The notes beneath the pieces are model-generated. The model ran no database searches and was not told where the DNA came from. It saw only the letters and a program-made list of their open reading frames with translations. From positions 1-50,099 of the forward strand of contig NZ_JABBOU010000035.1 in NCBI RefSeq assembly GCF_018853465.1: a stretch of 50,099 nt of DNA, read 5' to 3'. Shown here piece by piece: positions 1 through 7,419 of the stretch. How positions within the stretch are numbered: position 1 is the stretch's first letter; every line of letters begins with the position of its first letter. The DNA is from Acidithiobacillus montserratensis (GTDB lineage: Bacteria; Pseudomonadota; Gammaproteobacteria; Acidithiobacillales; Acidithiobacillaceae). Both the position numbers and the translations under genes were made by a program.

Positions 1-225
1 CCCACGGCGTACTCCTTACGTTGCTTACTTGGTCGGAAACCCTTTGTAGCAACAGTACGCCACCTTATTCAAGTCAGTTGTAATCTGCCTGTACACCACT
101 TTCGAGCATAGCTCACTTGGAATTGCCGAAAAACGCGTGAAATACCGTGCAGCACAAAGCAGCTAACTCAAACGTTACGTTTTGTGGGGAAGGTTCGGAT
201 AGACTCAGGCTTTGAGGAGGTGCCT

Positions 226-438
226 ATGAATATGGCAACGTTACGTGACCTTCCGGTGGAGCAGCGACTCTACTTGGTCGAGGAACTATGGGATAGCATC
301 GCAGTTGATCAAGGTGCGCTTGCGCTCACCGATGCGCAGCGCCTAGAGCTCGACAGGCGCTTGGATGCGTACGAAGCGGACAGGAATTCTGGACAACCGC
401 TGGAGGACGTGCTTACGGATATTCGTAAGCGCCTATGA
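226..438 (+). CDS. Antitoxin of the addiction-module (PF09720-like) family
   Basis: A small acidic protein of 70 residues resembling the short antitoxins annotated as addiction module protein, which pair with RelE/ParE toxins. The visible signature is the N-terminal stretch LPVEQRLYLVEELWDSIA followed by a helical segment ending in DIRKRL. ATG 226 was chosen over an upstream in-frame GTG at 184 because GAGGAGG lies at 214-220, five bases before it. The stop overlaps the start of the toxin reading frame (ATGA at 435-438), the usual translationally coupled antitoxin-toxin order. In this family the antitoxin neutralises the toxin by direct binding and often represses its own promoter; neither activity can be read from the sequence. 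The partner toxin is broken, so this may be an orphan antitoxin. Confidence 0.8.
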   Translation: MNMATLRDLPVEQRLYLVEELWDSIAVDQGALALTDAQRLELDRRLDAYEADRNSGQPLEDVLTDIRKRL

Positions 439-731
439 GCTTACTGATCCGTGTCCGTCCTGAGGCTGCGCAAGATCTCGAAGACGCGGCGGGTTGGTAC
501 AAGGAACAAAGCGAAGGTCTGGGGAACAAGTTCCTTGAAGAGGTTCGTCGATGCTTATAGCGGGTTGCCGAGCAACCTGAGCTGTATCCGTCCGTGCATC
601 GCAACACACGTCGCGCGCTGATCAAGCGTTTTCCGTTCGGTGTATTCTATGTTGTCGGGACGAAATCCATCGTTGTGATTGCCGTTATGCACGGTAGCCG
701 TGATCCGCAACGTTGGAAGCAGCGAACATAA
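435..731 (+). pseudogene. RelE/ParE-family toxin interrupted by an in-frame amber codon
   Basis: Reading from ATG 435 gives a typical ParE/RelE-like fold sequence: an N-terminal half with DLEDAAGWYKEQ, and a C-terminal half with ELYPSVHRNTRRALIKRFP, GVFYVV and the basic tail RDPQRWKQR. TAG at 558-560 (codon 42) falls between the two helices and ends translation after 41 residues. Beyond it the same frame stays open to TAA at 729-731, and all family hallmarks continue without a frameshift. The lesion is therefore a single nonsense change (CAG, GAG, TGG and others are one base away) or a sequencing error. Toxins of this family are mRNA interferases or gyrase poisons; the truncated peptide lacks the C-terminal basic residues usually needed. 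The ATG overlaps the antitoxin stop. Confidence 0.8.
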
Positions 732-737
732 CGATTC

Positions 738-948
738 GGGTTCTTCGTCAGATCGAGTGGGTAAAGGGTAGAATTCTGGGAAGCGATGGCGCCCTGGAAG
801 GAGGTGTTTGATGGTCCAACAAGAGCTGTTCTCTCTGGCGTTGGGGTTGTTGCCACAGTGGATGGTGGATGACGTGACCTTTACGATGGAGGAGAGGCGC
901 TTGGACCTGCAGATCAACTTTTCCCAATTCCGGCCGAAAGCCTGTTAA
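738..948 (+). mobile_element. Left-end remnant of an ISL3-family insertion sequence
   Basis: The stretch begins with GGGTTCTTCGTCA at 738-750, which resembles ISL3-family terminal inverted repeats (GG..CTTC type). It is followed at 811 by the first codons of an ISL3-type transposase. The similarity stops around 930-948 and no right end or further transposase sequence is visible up to the exporter gene at 1110, so only about 200 bp of an element normally over 1.2 kb remain. It starts six bases after the stop of the toxin pseudogene. Boundaries are inferred; no target duplication can be recognised because the right end is missing. Confidence 0.6.
811..948 (+). pseudogene. Truncated ISL3-family transposase (N-terminal 45 codons)
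   Basis: ATG 811 follows a strong ribosome site (GGAGG at 799-803). The 45-residue product contains ELFSLALGLLPQWMVDDVTF and EERRLDLQINF, the characteristic start of ISL3 transposases, which normally leads into a Cys-rich zinc-binding segment. Here the sequence turns into RPKAC and stops at 946-948. None of the zinc finger, helix-turn-helix or DDE catalytic domain is present, so it cannot transpose. None of the three forward frames downstream resumes the family sequence. Confidence 0.7.
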
Positions 949-1024
949 AGTACAGTGTTCAGCGTAGCGGTCACGCGGCGTAGTGCTGGAGAGTGAGCGG
1001 CCGCTGCGGCAGAGCCTGCGCCGT

Positions 1025-1052
1025 TTGCAAATCCCGTTAATCAGGTCATAAT
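1025..1052 (+). promoter_or_regulatory. Candidate promoter of the exporter operon
   Basis: TTGCAA (1025-1030) and CATAAT (1047-1052) are separated by 16 bp and lie 58 bp before the ybhG-like start. They are the best sigma70-like pair in the 160 bp between the transposon remnant and the operon. The sequence match is moderate and no operator is obvious. Confidence 0.35.
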
Positions 1053-1109
1053 ATTCACAACTAGTTTTATGACACGTAGCCATCCGCTCACTCGCAGGGA
1101 ATAGTAGCA

Positions 1110-2138
1110 ATGAAAAAACGTCGGATTCTGGTGATTCTGATCATCGTACTCATTGCTGTCGGCATTGCCGCGTATTTCCTCCTCCGTCCTCAACAACAGA
1201 GCAATACCCTTACCCTGTATGGCAATGTGGACATCCGCACCGTGCATCTGGCCTTCGATGCCAGCGGGCGGATTGCCCGACTTGTGGTCCAGGAGGGCGA
1301 CGCTGTGCAGAAGGGTCAGCTTCTGGGCGAACTGGATCGGCAGCGTTTCCTGGACACGGTCCGCCGGGACCAGGCCTTGGTCGATGCCCAGCAGCAGGTG
1401 GTCAACAAGCTCCATGCCGGTACCCGGCCCGAGGAGATTGCCGAGGCCAGAGCCGCTCTAGCCGCTGCCACAGCCACCCTGCACAATACCCAACTGGTCT
1501 GGCAGCGCCAGCAAAAGCTGGGCGCGGAACAATATGTGTCCAAACAGCATGTGGATGACGCCCAGGCAGCCCTGAGCCGTGCCGAGGCCCAGCAGAATCA
1601 GGCCCGTCAAGCCCTGCAGCTGGCCCTGCAGGGCCCCCGCAAGGAAGACATCGCCGCTGCCGAGAGCACTCTGGCGGCCGATCGGGCGGCTCTGGCCCTG
1701 GCTCAACGCAATCTGGTGGACAGCCGTTTGCTGGCCCCTGATGCCGGGGTGGTACAGGACCGGATTCTGGAAGTGGGAGACATGACATCGCCGCAAAGTC
1801 CGGTTTTTACGCTGGCTCTGAGAAACCCCGTATGGGTTCGTGCCTACCTTCCCGAGCCACAGCTCGGTAAAGTGCGGGAGGGAATGCGGGCGGAAATCTA
1901 CAGCGATTCTTTTCCCGGCAGGCCCTTCCGGGGCTGGGTCGGATTCATTTCGCCCACAGCGGAGTTTTCTCCTAAAACGGTGCAGACTACGGAGCTGCGC
2001 ACCCAACTGGTTTATCGGCTGCGGGTGTATGCCTGCAATCCCGGGCATCGTCTCCGCCTGGGAATGCCGGTGACAGTAAAAATTCCTCTGCTCCACAACA
2101 CACCCGAGACCGCCAATACTCAGCCTTGCCAGGACTGA
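1110..2138 (+). CDS. ybhG: HlyD/YbhG-type periplasmic membrane fusion protein
   Basis: A 342-residue periplasmic adaptor of a tripartite ABC exporter. It has a short basic N-terminus and one membrane anchor (about residues 5-26). A lipoyl-like half (VRTVHLAFDASGRI type, with VVQEGDAVQKGQLLGELD near residue 60) comes next. A long Ala/Gln-rich coiled-coil hairpin spans about residues 85-205, followed by the second lipoyl half (LLAPDAGVVQDRILEVGD) and a beta-barrel domain. AGGGA at 1096-1100 supports ATG 1110. It is followed six bases later by the fused ATPase and then two permeases, the same gene set and order of functions as E. coli ybhGFSR. Members of this group link inner-membrane ABC-2 pumps to an outer-membrane TolC-like channel; the substrate here is unknown, and no regulator of the E. 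coli CecR type lies beside it in the window. Confidence 0.88.
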   Translation: MKKRRILVILIIVLIAVGIAAYFLLRPQQQSNTLTLYGNVDIRTVHLAFDASGRIARLVVQEGDAVQKGQLLGELDRQRFLDTVRRDQALVDAQQQVVNKLHAGTRPEEIAEARAALAAATATLHNTQLVWQRQQKLGAEQYVSKQHVDDAQAALSRAEAQQNQARQALQLALQGPRKEDIAAAESTLAADRAALALAQRNLVDSRLLAPDAGVVQDRILEVGDMTSPQSPVFTLALRNPVWVRAYLPEPQLGKVREGMRAEIYSDSFPGRPFRGWVGFISPTAEFSPKTVQTTELRTQLVYRLRVYACNPGHRLRLGMPVTVKIPLLHNTPETANTQPCQD

Positions 2139-2144
2139 GAACGG

Positions 2145-3857
2145 ATGGAATCTCCGCTTCGCTTTAATCAGGTCAGCAAGAGCTTTCCCCAGGGAAAGCA
2201 GCGAATACAGGCGCTGACGCAACTGGATCTTTGCATCCAGCCAGGAAGCGTCACCGGCCTGCTGGGACCCGATGGCGCGGGCAAGAGCACCCTCCTGCGT
2301 CTCGCAGCGGGTTTGCTGCTTCCCGATTCAGGCCAGATTCAGATCCTCGGCCACGCCAGTGCCGCGCAGCAACTCGACCTGGATATAGGCTATATGCCCC
2401 AGCGCTTCGGTCTTTATGAAGAACTGACGGTACAGGAAAATCTCGATCTCTATGCCGACCTGCAGGGACTTGACCCCAGCTTACGCCAGCAACGCCAGGA
2501 AGAGCTACTGAGCAAGACCGCCCTTGGACCCTTCCGGGATCGCCGCGCCGGAAATCTCTCCGGGGGGATGAAACAAAAGCTGGGCCTGGCCTGTGCCCTG
2601 CTCCGGGCGCCGCGACTCCTGCTGCTGGATGAGCCCACGGTGGGGGTTGATCCCATTGCCCGTCGGGAGCTCTGGAGCATCATCGAGGACCTGAAAAAAG
2701 ACGCCGTGACGGTGCTCATGAGTACGGCCTATTTTGACGAAGCTGAGCGTTGTGATGACATCGTACTCCTGCACCAGGGCCGTCTCCTGGGCCAGCAAAC
2801 ACCGGCGGATTTTGCCCGGCCTTTGGCCGGACGCTGCTATCTGGTCCCAACGGCGGAGCGGCGGCGCGATTCAGCAAAGCTTCTGCAAGACCCGGGCATT
2901 CTCGATGCCCGCATTGTGCGGGACGGGGTGCGGGTTTTGATGGCTGACTCCGCTCCCTCCCGGCCAGATCGGGAAGGCTGGCAGATGGTCGCCCCCGCCT
3001 TCGAGGACGCCTTTATCAGCCTGCTCGGGACAACGGAGCTGCGCCACGGGCAGGCCGCTTTCGCGGCCCCCGGCACAGCAACCGGGACACCGGAAAAGGT
3101 GGTTGAAGTCCATGAGCTCCGGCGTTTTTTCGGGCACTTCGAGGCCGTCAAGGGAATCAGTTTCGAGGTCCGCAAAGGAGAGATTTTCGGCCTTCTGGGA
3201 GCCAACGGAGCCGGTAAAAGCACCACCTTCCGGATGCTCTGCGGACTCCTGGCGGCGTCATCAGGCACCCTGCGGGTGGCCGGTGTGGACATGCGCAAGG
3301 CTTCCTCCGCTGCCCGGGCGCGCATCGGCTATGTTTCCCAGCGCTTTTCTCTGTATGGCAACCTGAGTTGCGGCCAGAATCTGCAATTTTTTGCCAGCGC
3401 CTATGGCCTGGGCGGCAAAGCCCGACGTGATCGCCTGGAGTGGGCCAAAGAGACACTGCAACTGCGCGAGTATCTGCCTATCAATGTGACCGACCTGCCG
3501 CTGGGGATCAAACAACGCCTGGCCCTGGCCTGCGCCCTCCTGCATAACCCGCCCATTCTCTTTCTTGACGAACCCACCTCGGGGGTGGACCCTCTGGCGC
3601 GCCGGGAATTCTGGCAGATGATCAATCAACTGGCTGCGCAGGGGGTGACGATTCTCATCACCACGCATTTCATGGACGAAGCCGAGTACTGCGATAAACT
3701 GCTCCTCATGTCCCAGGGTGTCGTGCTGGCCCAGGGAACACCGGCAGAAATCCGGAACCAGGCGTCCAGCAGTGAATCCAGAACGGCGAGCAATATGGAA
3801 GAGGCTTTCATTCGGCTCATCGAGGTGCAGGAACAACAACTGCGCAGGGCGTCATGA
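2145..3857 (+). CDS. ybhF: Fused double ATPase of a YbhF-type ABC exporter
   Basis: A 570-residue cytoplasmic protein with two ABC domains in one chain. Domain 1 (about residues 5-240) has Walker A GPDGAGKST (41-49), signature LSGGMKQKL and Walker B LLLLDEPTVGVD. Domain 2 (about 320-550) has Walker A GANGAGKST and Walker B ILFLDEPTSGVD. The domains are not equivalent: domain 1 has STAYFDEAE where the H-loop histidine is expected, and domain 2 has LPLGIKQRL instead of LSGGxxQ. Both losses fall in the same composite ATP site. As I recall it, E. coli YbhF shows the same pattern, so it is probably family-typical rather than decay. It powers export together with the adjacent permeases. It starts six bases after ybhG and ends 28 bases before ybhS. 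Confidence 0.9.
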   Translation: MESPLRFNQVSKSFPQGKQRIQALTQLDLCIQPGSVTGLLGPDGAGKSTLLRLAAGLLLPDSGQIQILGHASAAQQLDLDIGYMPQRFGLYEELTVQENLDLYADLQGLDPSLRQQRQEELLSKTALGPFRDRRAGNLSGGMKQKLGLACALLRAPRLLLLDEPTVGVDPIARRELWSIIEDLKKDAVTVLMSTAYFDEAERCDDIVLLHQGRLLGQQTPADFARPLAGRCYLVPTAERRRDSAKLLQDPGILDARIVRDGVRVLMADSAPSRPDREGWQMVAPAFEDAFISLLGTTELRHGQAAFAAPGTATGTPEKVVEVHELRRFFGHFEAVKGISFEVRKGEIFGLLGANGAGKSTTFRMLCGLLAASSGTLRVAGVDMRKASSAARARIGYVSQRFSLYGNLSCGQNLQFFASAYGLGGKARRDRLEWAKETLQLREYLPINVTDLPLGIKQRLALACALLHNPPILFLDEPTSGVDPLARREFWQMINQLAAQGVTILITTHFMDEAEYCDKLLLMSQGVVLAQGTPAEIRNQASSSESRTASNMEEAFIRLIEVQEQQLRRAS

Positions 3858-3885
3858 AAAAGCTTTGTGCAGGGAACCGGATCAC

Positions 3886-5001
3886 ATGAATCGTCAGCGG
3901 CTGACAGGCTTGATCCACAAGGAATTTCTGCAAATCCGCCGGGACCCGTCGGCCATTGCCATCGCCTTTCTGCTGCCGGTGGTGCTGCTCTTCCTCTTCG
4001 GCTACGGTGTTTCCCTCAATGCCGAGCATGTCCCCATTGGGGTGGTGGTGGAGCAACCCAGCCCACAGAGCAGCAGCTTCGTCGCCGGGCTGCAGCAATC
4101 CCGGTATTTTCAGCCGCGTTTTTATAACAGCATTCAGGATGCCCGCAAAGCCATGATGCAGCGCCAGGTGGATGGCATCCTCTGGCTGCGCGGCCCTTTC
4201 ACCCGAACCCTGCTGCGTGGCGATACGGCTCAGGTCGGGGTCTTCGTCAATGGTGTCGATGCCAACAATGCCCGCCTGGTAGAAGGCTATTTGCAGGGGG
4301 TCTGGCAGAACTGGCTGGAACAGCGGGCCAAGGCTTCAGGTACTCGACTGCGCGTGCCCATCCAGCCCGAAGCGCGCATCTGGTTCAACCCCTCTCTGCG
4401 CAGTCGGGATTACCTGGTGCCCGGCCTCATCGCCGTGATCATGACCCTCATCGGTGCCCTGCTCACCGCCCTGGTGGTGGCCCGGGAATGGGAGCGCGGT
4501 ACCATGGAAGCTCTCATGGCCAGCCCCGTCAGCATGGGCGAGATTCTGCTCGGCAAACTGATCCCCTATTTCGTTCTGGGCATGGGCGGCATGCTCTTTT
4601 CGGTGGCCCTGGCCATCGGACTTTTTGCCGTTCCGCTGCAGGGCAATTTCTTTGTTCTTTTGTTTTTCTCCGCCCTTTTTCTGCTGGCGGCCCTGGGCAT
4701 GGGGCTGCTCATTTCCAGCGTGGCCCGCAATCAGTTCGTGGCCGGACAGGTAGCCATCATCGTTACCTTTCTACCGGCCTTCATTCTCTCGGGTTTCATT
4801 TTCGACATACAGTCCATGCCCGCGCCCATCGCCTTCATGACCCACATCATTCCGGCCCGCTATTTCGTCACTATCCTGCAGACGATATTTCTGGCCGGCG
4901 ACATCTGGCCCCTGTTTCTGGGTAATGGTCTAGCCTTGCTGCTCATGGCTCTGTTCTTTCTGGGTCTGACCTGGAAACGCTCACGCAAGAGGCTGGATTG
5001 A
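3886..5001 (+). CDS. ybhS: ABC-2 type permease, YbhS-like
   Basis: A 371-residue inner-membrane permease of the ABC-2 family. One membrane helix follows the N-terminal motif HKEFLQIRRDPSAI. A long periplasmic domain (about residues 50-180) comes next, then five or so helices starting at YLVPGLIAVIMTLIGALLT, with the conserved cytoplasmic REWERGTMEALMASPV loop and a C-terminal FLPAFILSGFIFDIQSMP segment. An in-frame start lies upstream inside ybhF; ATG 3886 is preferred because GGGA precedes it and the protein then begins as family members do. It overlaps ybhR by four bases (ATGA), which suggests coupled translation and a YbhS/YbhR heterodimer in the membrane. Confidence 0.88.
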   Translation: MNRQRLTGLIHKEFLQIRRDPSAIAIAFLLPVVLLFLFGYGVSLNAEHVPIGVVVEQPSPQSSSFVAGLQQSRYFQPRFYNSIQDARKAMMQRQVDGILWLRGPFTRTLLRGDTAQVGVFVNGVDANNARLVEGYLQGVWQNWLEQRAKASGTRLRVPIQPEARIWFNPSLRSRDYLVPGLIAVIMTLIGALLTALVVAREWERGTMEALMASPVSMGEILLGKLIPYFVLGMGGMLFSVALAIGLFAVPLQGNFFVLLFFSALFLLAALGMGLLISSVARNQFVAGQVAIIVTFLPAFILSGFIFDIQSMPAPIAFMTHIIPARYFVTILQTIFLAGDIWPLFLGNGLALLLMALFFLGLTWKRSRKRLD

Positions 5002-6110
5002 TGTTTGCCCGCATTCTCGCCCTGGTCATCAAGGAATTCCTGGCATTGCTACGGGACAAGAGCAGTCGCGCGGTACTCATCGGACCTCCGCTCATTCAGC
5101 TCCTGGTCTTTGGTTATGGAGCCACCTTCGACCTCAACCATATCCCCTATGCCGTTTATAATCAGGACAGCGGCTTTACTTCCCGGGAATTATTGGGGCG
5201 TTTTCAGGGGTCTTCAGCCTTTCGGCAGACGGCCATCGTCCACAATGAAAACCAGCTGGCGACGGTGATCAATACCCAGAAAGCCCTGCTGGTCCTCCAC
5301 ATTGGCCCCCAGTTCACCCGCGATCTGCTCCAGCACCGGCCAGCTCCCGTCCAGATCATTATCGACGGACGCAACTCCAATACCGCCACCCTGGCCCTGA
5401 ATGATGTCAACAGTGTACTCCTGGCCTTCGACCGAAACTGGGCGGATCGCTACCACTGGGGCAAACCACCGGCACAACTGGACATTCGCGCATGGTTCAA
5501 TCCCAATCTGCTGTCCCGCTGGTTCATCGTCCCCGGTATCGTCGCCCTCCTGACCCTGGTGGTGACCCTACTGGTAACGGGCCTCTCCGTAGCTCGGGAG
5601 CGGGAACAGGGAACTTTCGATCAACTCCTGGTCACTCCACTGACCCCCACCGAAATCCTCATCGGCAAAGCCATTCCCGGCTTTGTGATTGGCGGGATGG
5701 AGGCCGCCTTCATCGCTCTGGTGGCAGTATTCTGGTTCGGTGTGCCCCTGATCGGCAGTCTGCTGGCTCTGGGACTGGGGCTTATGCTCTTTCTTTTTGC
5801 AGCCATTGGCATCGGGCTGATGATTTCCTCGCTGGCCGTGACCCAGCAGCAAGGGCTGCTGGGGGTCTTCCTCTTTCTCGTGCCGGCCATCATCCTCTCA
5901 GGCTTCGCCACACCCATCGCCAACATGCCGAGCCCGGTTCAGGATCTGACCTATCTCAATCCCATGCGCTATTTCCTGGTGATTCTGCGCGGGGTGTTTC
6001 TGGAAGGTGATGGCCTCGGGACTCTCTGGACCCAGTACTGGCCTCTAGCCATCATCGGTCTGACCAGCATGCTGGCCGCCTCCTGGTTATTCCGGCACCG
6101 CCTCGCTTAG
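4998..6110 (+). CDS. ybhR: ABC-2 type permease, YbhR-like
   Basis: The second permease of the exporter, 370 residues, with the same architecture as its upstream partner: IKEFLALLRDKSSRAVLIGPP at the N-terminus, a large periplasmic domain, then five to six helices after WFIVPGIVALLTLV. The REREQGTFDQLLVTPLTP loop and PAIILSGFATPIANMP are the family hallmarks. ATG 4998 overlaps the ybhS stop. It is the last gene of the operon: 13 bases beyond its stop lies the end of a convergent gene, and no clear Rho-independent hairpin is visible between them. Confidence 0.88.
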   Translation: MMFARILALVIKEFLALLRDKSSRAVLIGPPLIQLLVFGYGATFDLNHIPYAVYNQDSGFTSRELLGRFQGSSAFRQTAIVHNENQLATVINTQKALLVLHIGPQFTRDLLQHRPAPVQIIIDGRNSNTATLALNDVNSVLLAFDRNWADRYHWGKPPAQLDIRAWFNPNLLSRWFIVPGIVALLTLVVTLLVTGLSVAREREQGTFDQLLVTPLTPTEILIGKAIPGFVIGGMEAAFIALVAVFWFGVPLIGSLLALGLGLMLFLFAAIGIGLMISSLAVTQQQGLLGVFLFLVPAIILSGFATPIANMPSPVQDLTYLNPMRYFLVILRGVFLEGDGLGTLWTQYWPLAIIGLTSMLAASWLFRHRLA

Positions 6111-6123
6111 CCCCTTCACCTGC

Positions 6124-6615
6124 TCAGGGACGCAATACCCGCTGGTATTCCGCCGGCAGCGGACTTTCCTGTTGTGCCTGTTGCTGACCATGGGCCACAA
6201 ACAGATTAATCACCTGCCCATGCGCCTGAATCAAAGTCACCACATTGGGATCCGTGCTGCGCTCTTCAATCATCACCCCATCGGGGAGCAGGCTGATTTC
6301 CATTTCGACCTTATCATGTTGGGCAAAGAGCTCGGCAAAAGCAGGATCCCAGAAGCGCAGACCAAAATTTTCGTGCAAGCGCTGCTTCATGGCAGGTACA
6401 TGATCATGCAGCAAGGCGACCACTTCAGGATCATCTGAACGGGTGCGGGCGCGAATACCATCGGGGCGCAATTCCAGGTCACGTTGAACATGCTCATGCA
6501 AACTCAGCAGTCGATGAAAAACCACCTGATCGTGTTGATGACGGGCGACCCTGTCAGGATCATGCCTGCCCCCATGCCCTCCAGCGAGTTGTATCTTACT
6601 GGGAATAGTATTCAT
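6124..6615 (-). CDS. Uncharacterised His-rich protein with an internal duplication
   Basis: I do not recognise a named family. The 163-residue product has no signal peptide or membrane helix. It contains two similar segments: one with LRPDGIRARTRSDDPEVVAL followed by LHDH, and one with LLPDGVMIEERSTDPNVVTL followed by IQAHG, about 65 residues apart. Each repeat therefore has the pattern PDG(I/V), then R-S-x-D-P-x-V-V, then a helix ending in H. The N-terminal third is rich in His (HGGRHDPDRVARHQHDQ). The gene starts 18 bases after the persulfide dioxygenase stop, with GGAG eight bases before ATG 6615, so the two are co-transcribed. A metal- or haem-linked role in sulfur metabolism is conceivable from the histidines and context, but this is inference only. 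Confidence 0.7.
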   Translation of the reverse strand: MNTIPSKIQLAGGHGGRHDPDRVARHQHDQVVFHRLLSLHEHVQRDLELRPDGIRARTRSDDPEVVALLHDHVPAMKQRLHENFGLRFWDPAFAELFAQHDKVEMEISLLPDGVMIEERSTDPNVVTLIQAHGQVINLFVAHGQQQAQQESPLPAEYQRVLRP

Positions 6616-6633
6616 ATTTCGTGCTCCATATAC

Positions 6634-7320
6634 TCAGTCAAGGGAACCGCAAAGGCGATTGGCCGGAACGGCTGTGTCGATCATTTTCGGATCCGGCAAA
6701 TCCAGAGCCGCCATGATGGCCATAAACTCTTCCCGGGACTTTCCGGCAAGGCGCGGGTTGTTGCGTATCTCTTCGCCCACACAACTCACCCAGCGACCAC
6801 GATAATCATGGCCGGGGTACACCAGGGTTTCCTCAGGCAGGGTAAACAGTTTTGATGTAATACTGTCATACAGGGTGCCGGCATCGCCGCCTTGAAAGTC
6901 CGTGCGACCACAACCACCGATCAGCAGGGCATCACCGGTAAACACCCGGTCGTTCCAGCGAAAACTCAAGGATTCCGGCGTATGTCCAGGCGTACTGAGG
7001 ACCCGGATGACATCATCCCCCAGCACCAGAAAATCTCCATCCACCACGCTCATATCTGCGCAATCCGCCTGGGCGAGCTCACTTAAAACCACCTTTGCGC
7101 CGGTTTTTTCCCGTAGTTGACTGGCCGCGCTAATGTGATCAGCGTGCAAATGGGTTTCGAGAATATGGGTCAGTTGCAAATCTTCAGCATGGAGGATCTG
7201 TAGAATCTGGTCGCAATTATCCGCCACGGCATCAATAACCATCGCGTCGCGCCAAGTACTGTCCGCAAGAATATAGGTATAGGTGCTGCTGGCTTCATGA
7301 AAAATTTGTCGAAAGAGCAT
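6634..7320 (-). CDS. sdo: Persulfide dioxygenase (ETHE1/SDO-type metallo-beta-lactamase fold)
   Basis: A 228-residue MBL-fold protein. The iron-binding residues of persulfide dioxygenases are all visible: THLHADH (H57, H59, D61, H62), H113 in STPGHTPES, D130 in FTGDALLIGGCGRTDF, and H171 in YPGHDYRG. The GCGRTDFQGG element distinguishes ETHE1/SDO and related proteins from glyoxalase II. Such enzymes oxidise glutathione persulfide to sulfite and glutathione in the cytoplasm. ATG 7320 was chosen over an upstream in-frame start at 7365 because AAGGAG sits seven bases before it and the protein then starts like its relatives. Upstream is a class II-like FNR promoter; downstream, 18 bases away, is the His-rich unknown protein. 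Confidence 0.9.
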   Translation of the reverse strand: MLFRQIFHEASSTYTYILADSTWRDAMVIDAVADNCDQILQILHAEDLQLTHILETHLHADHISAASQLREKTGAKVVLSELAQADCADMSVVDGDFLVLGDDVIRVLSTPGHTPESLSFRWNDRVFTGDALLIGGCGRTDFQGGDAGTLYDSITSKLFTLPEETLVYPGHDYRGRWVSCVGEEIRNNPRLAGKSREEFMAIMAALDLPDPKMIDTAVPANRLCGSLD

Positions 7321-7366
7321 GGCATTTCTCCTTGGCCGATGGGCCCTCAGAAACTTTTCGAGCAAA

Positions 7367-7408
7367 AGTATCCTGCAGGTTCAGCGAAGGCGCATTGAGA
7401 AAAATCAA
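7367..7408 (-). promoter_or_regulatory. FNR-type box and -10 element of the sdo operon
   Basis: Read on the minus strand, TTGATTTTTCTCAA (7408-7395) matches the FNR dyad TTGAT-N4-ATCAA in nine of ten positions. After exactly 22 bases comes GATACT (7372-7367), a good -10. With a transcription start at about 7360 the dyad is centred at -41.5, the position of class II FNR/CRP activators. The start codon at 7320 then lies about 40 bases downstream, with a clear ribosome site. There is no -35 hexamer, as expected for an activated promoter. The neighbouring FNR-like regulator gene is the obvious candidate to bind it. Confidence 0.72.
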
Positions 7409-7419
7409 TTTTGACTGAT

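Noticed and set aside
155..185. An attC-like end (CTAACTCAAACGTTACG) in front of the antitoxin, suggesting an integron cassette.
   Set aside because: It resembles the 3' part of some attC sites, but the core would be GTTACGT rather than GTTRRRY and no matching 5' core with inverted pairing was found upstream in the window. No integrase is present.
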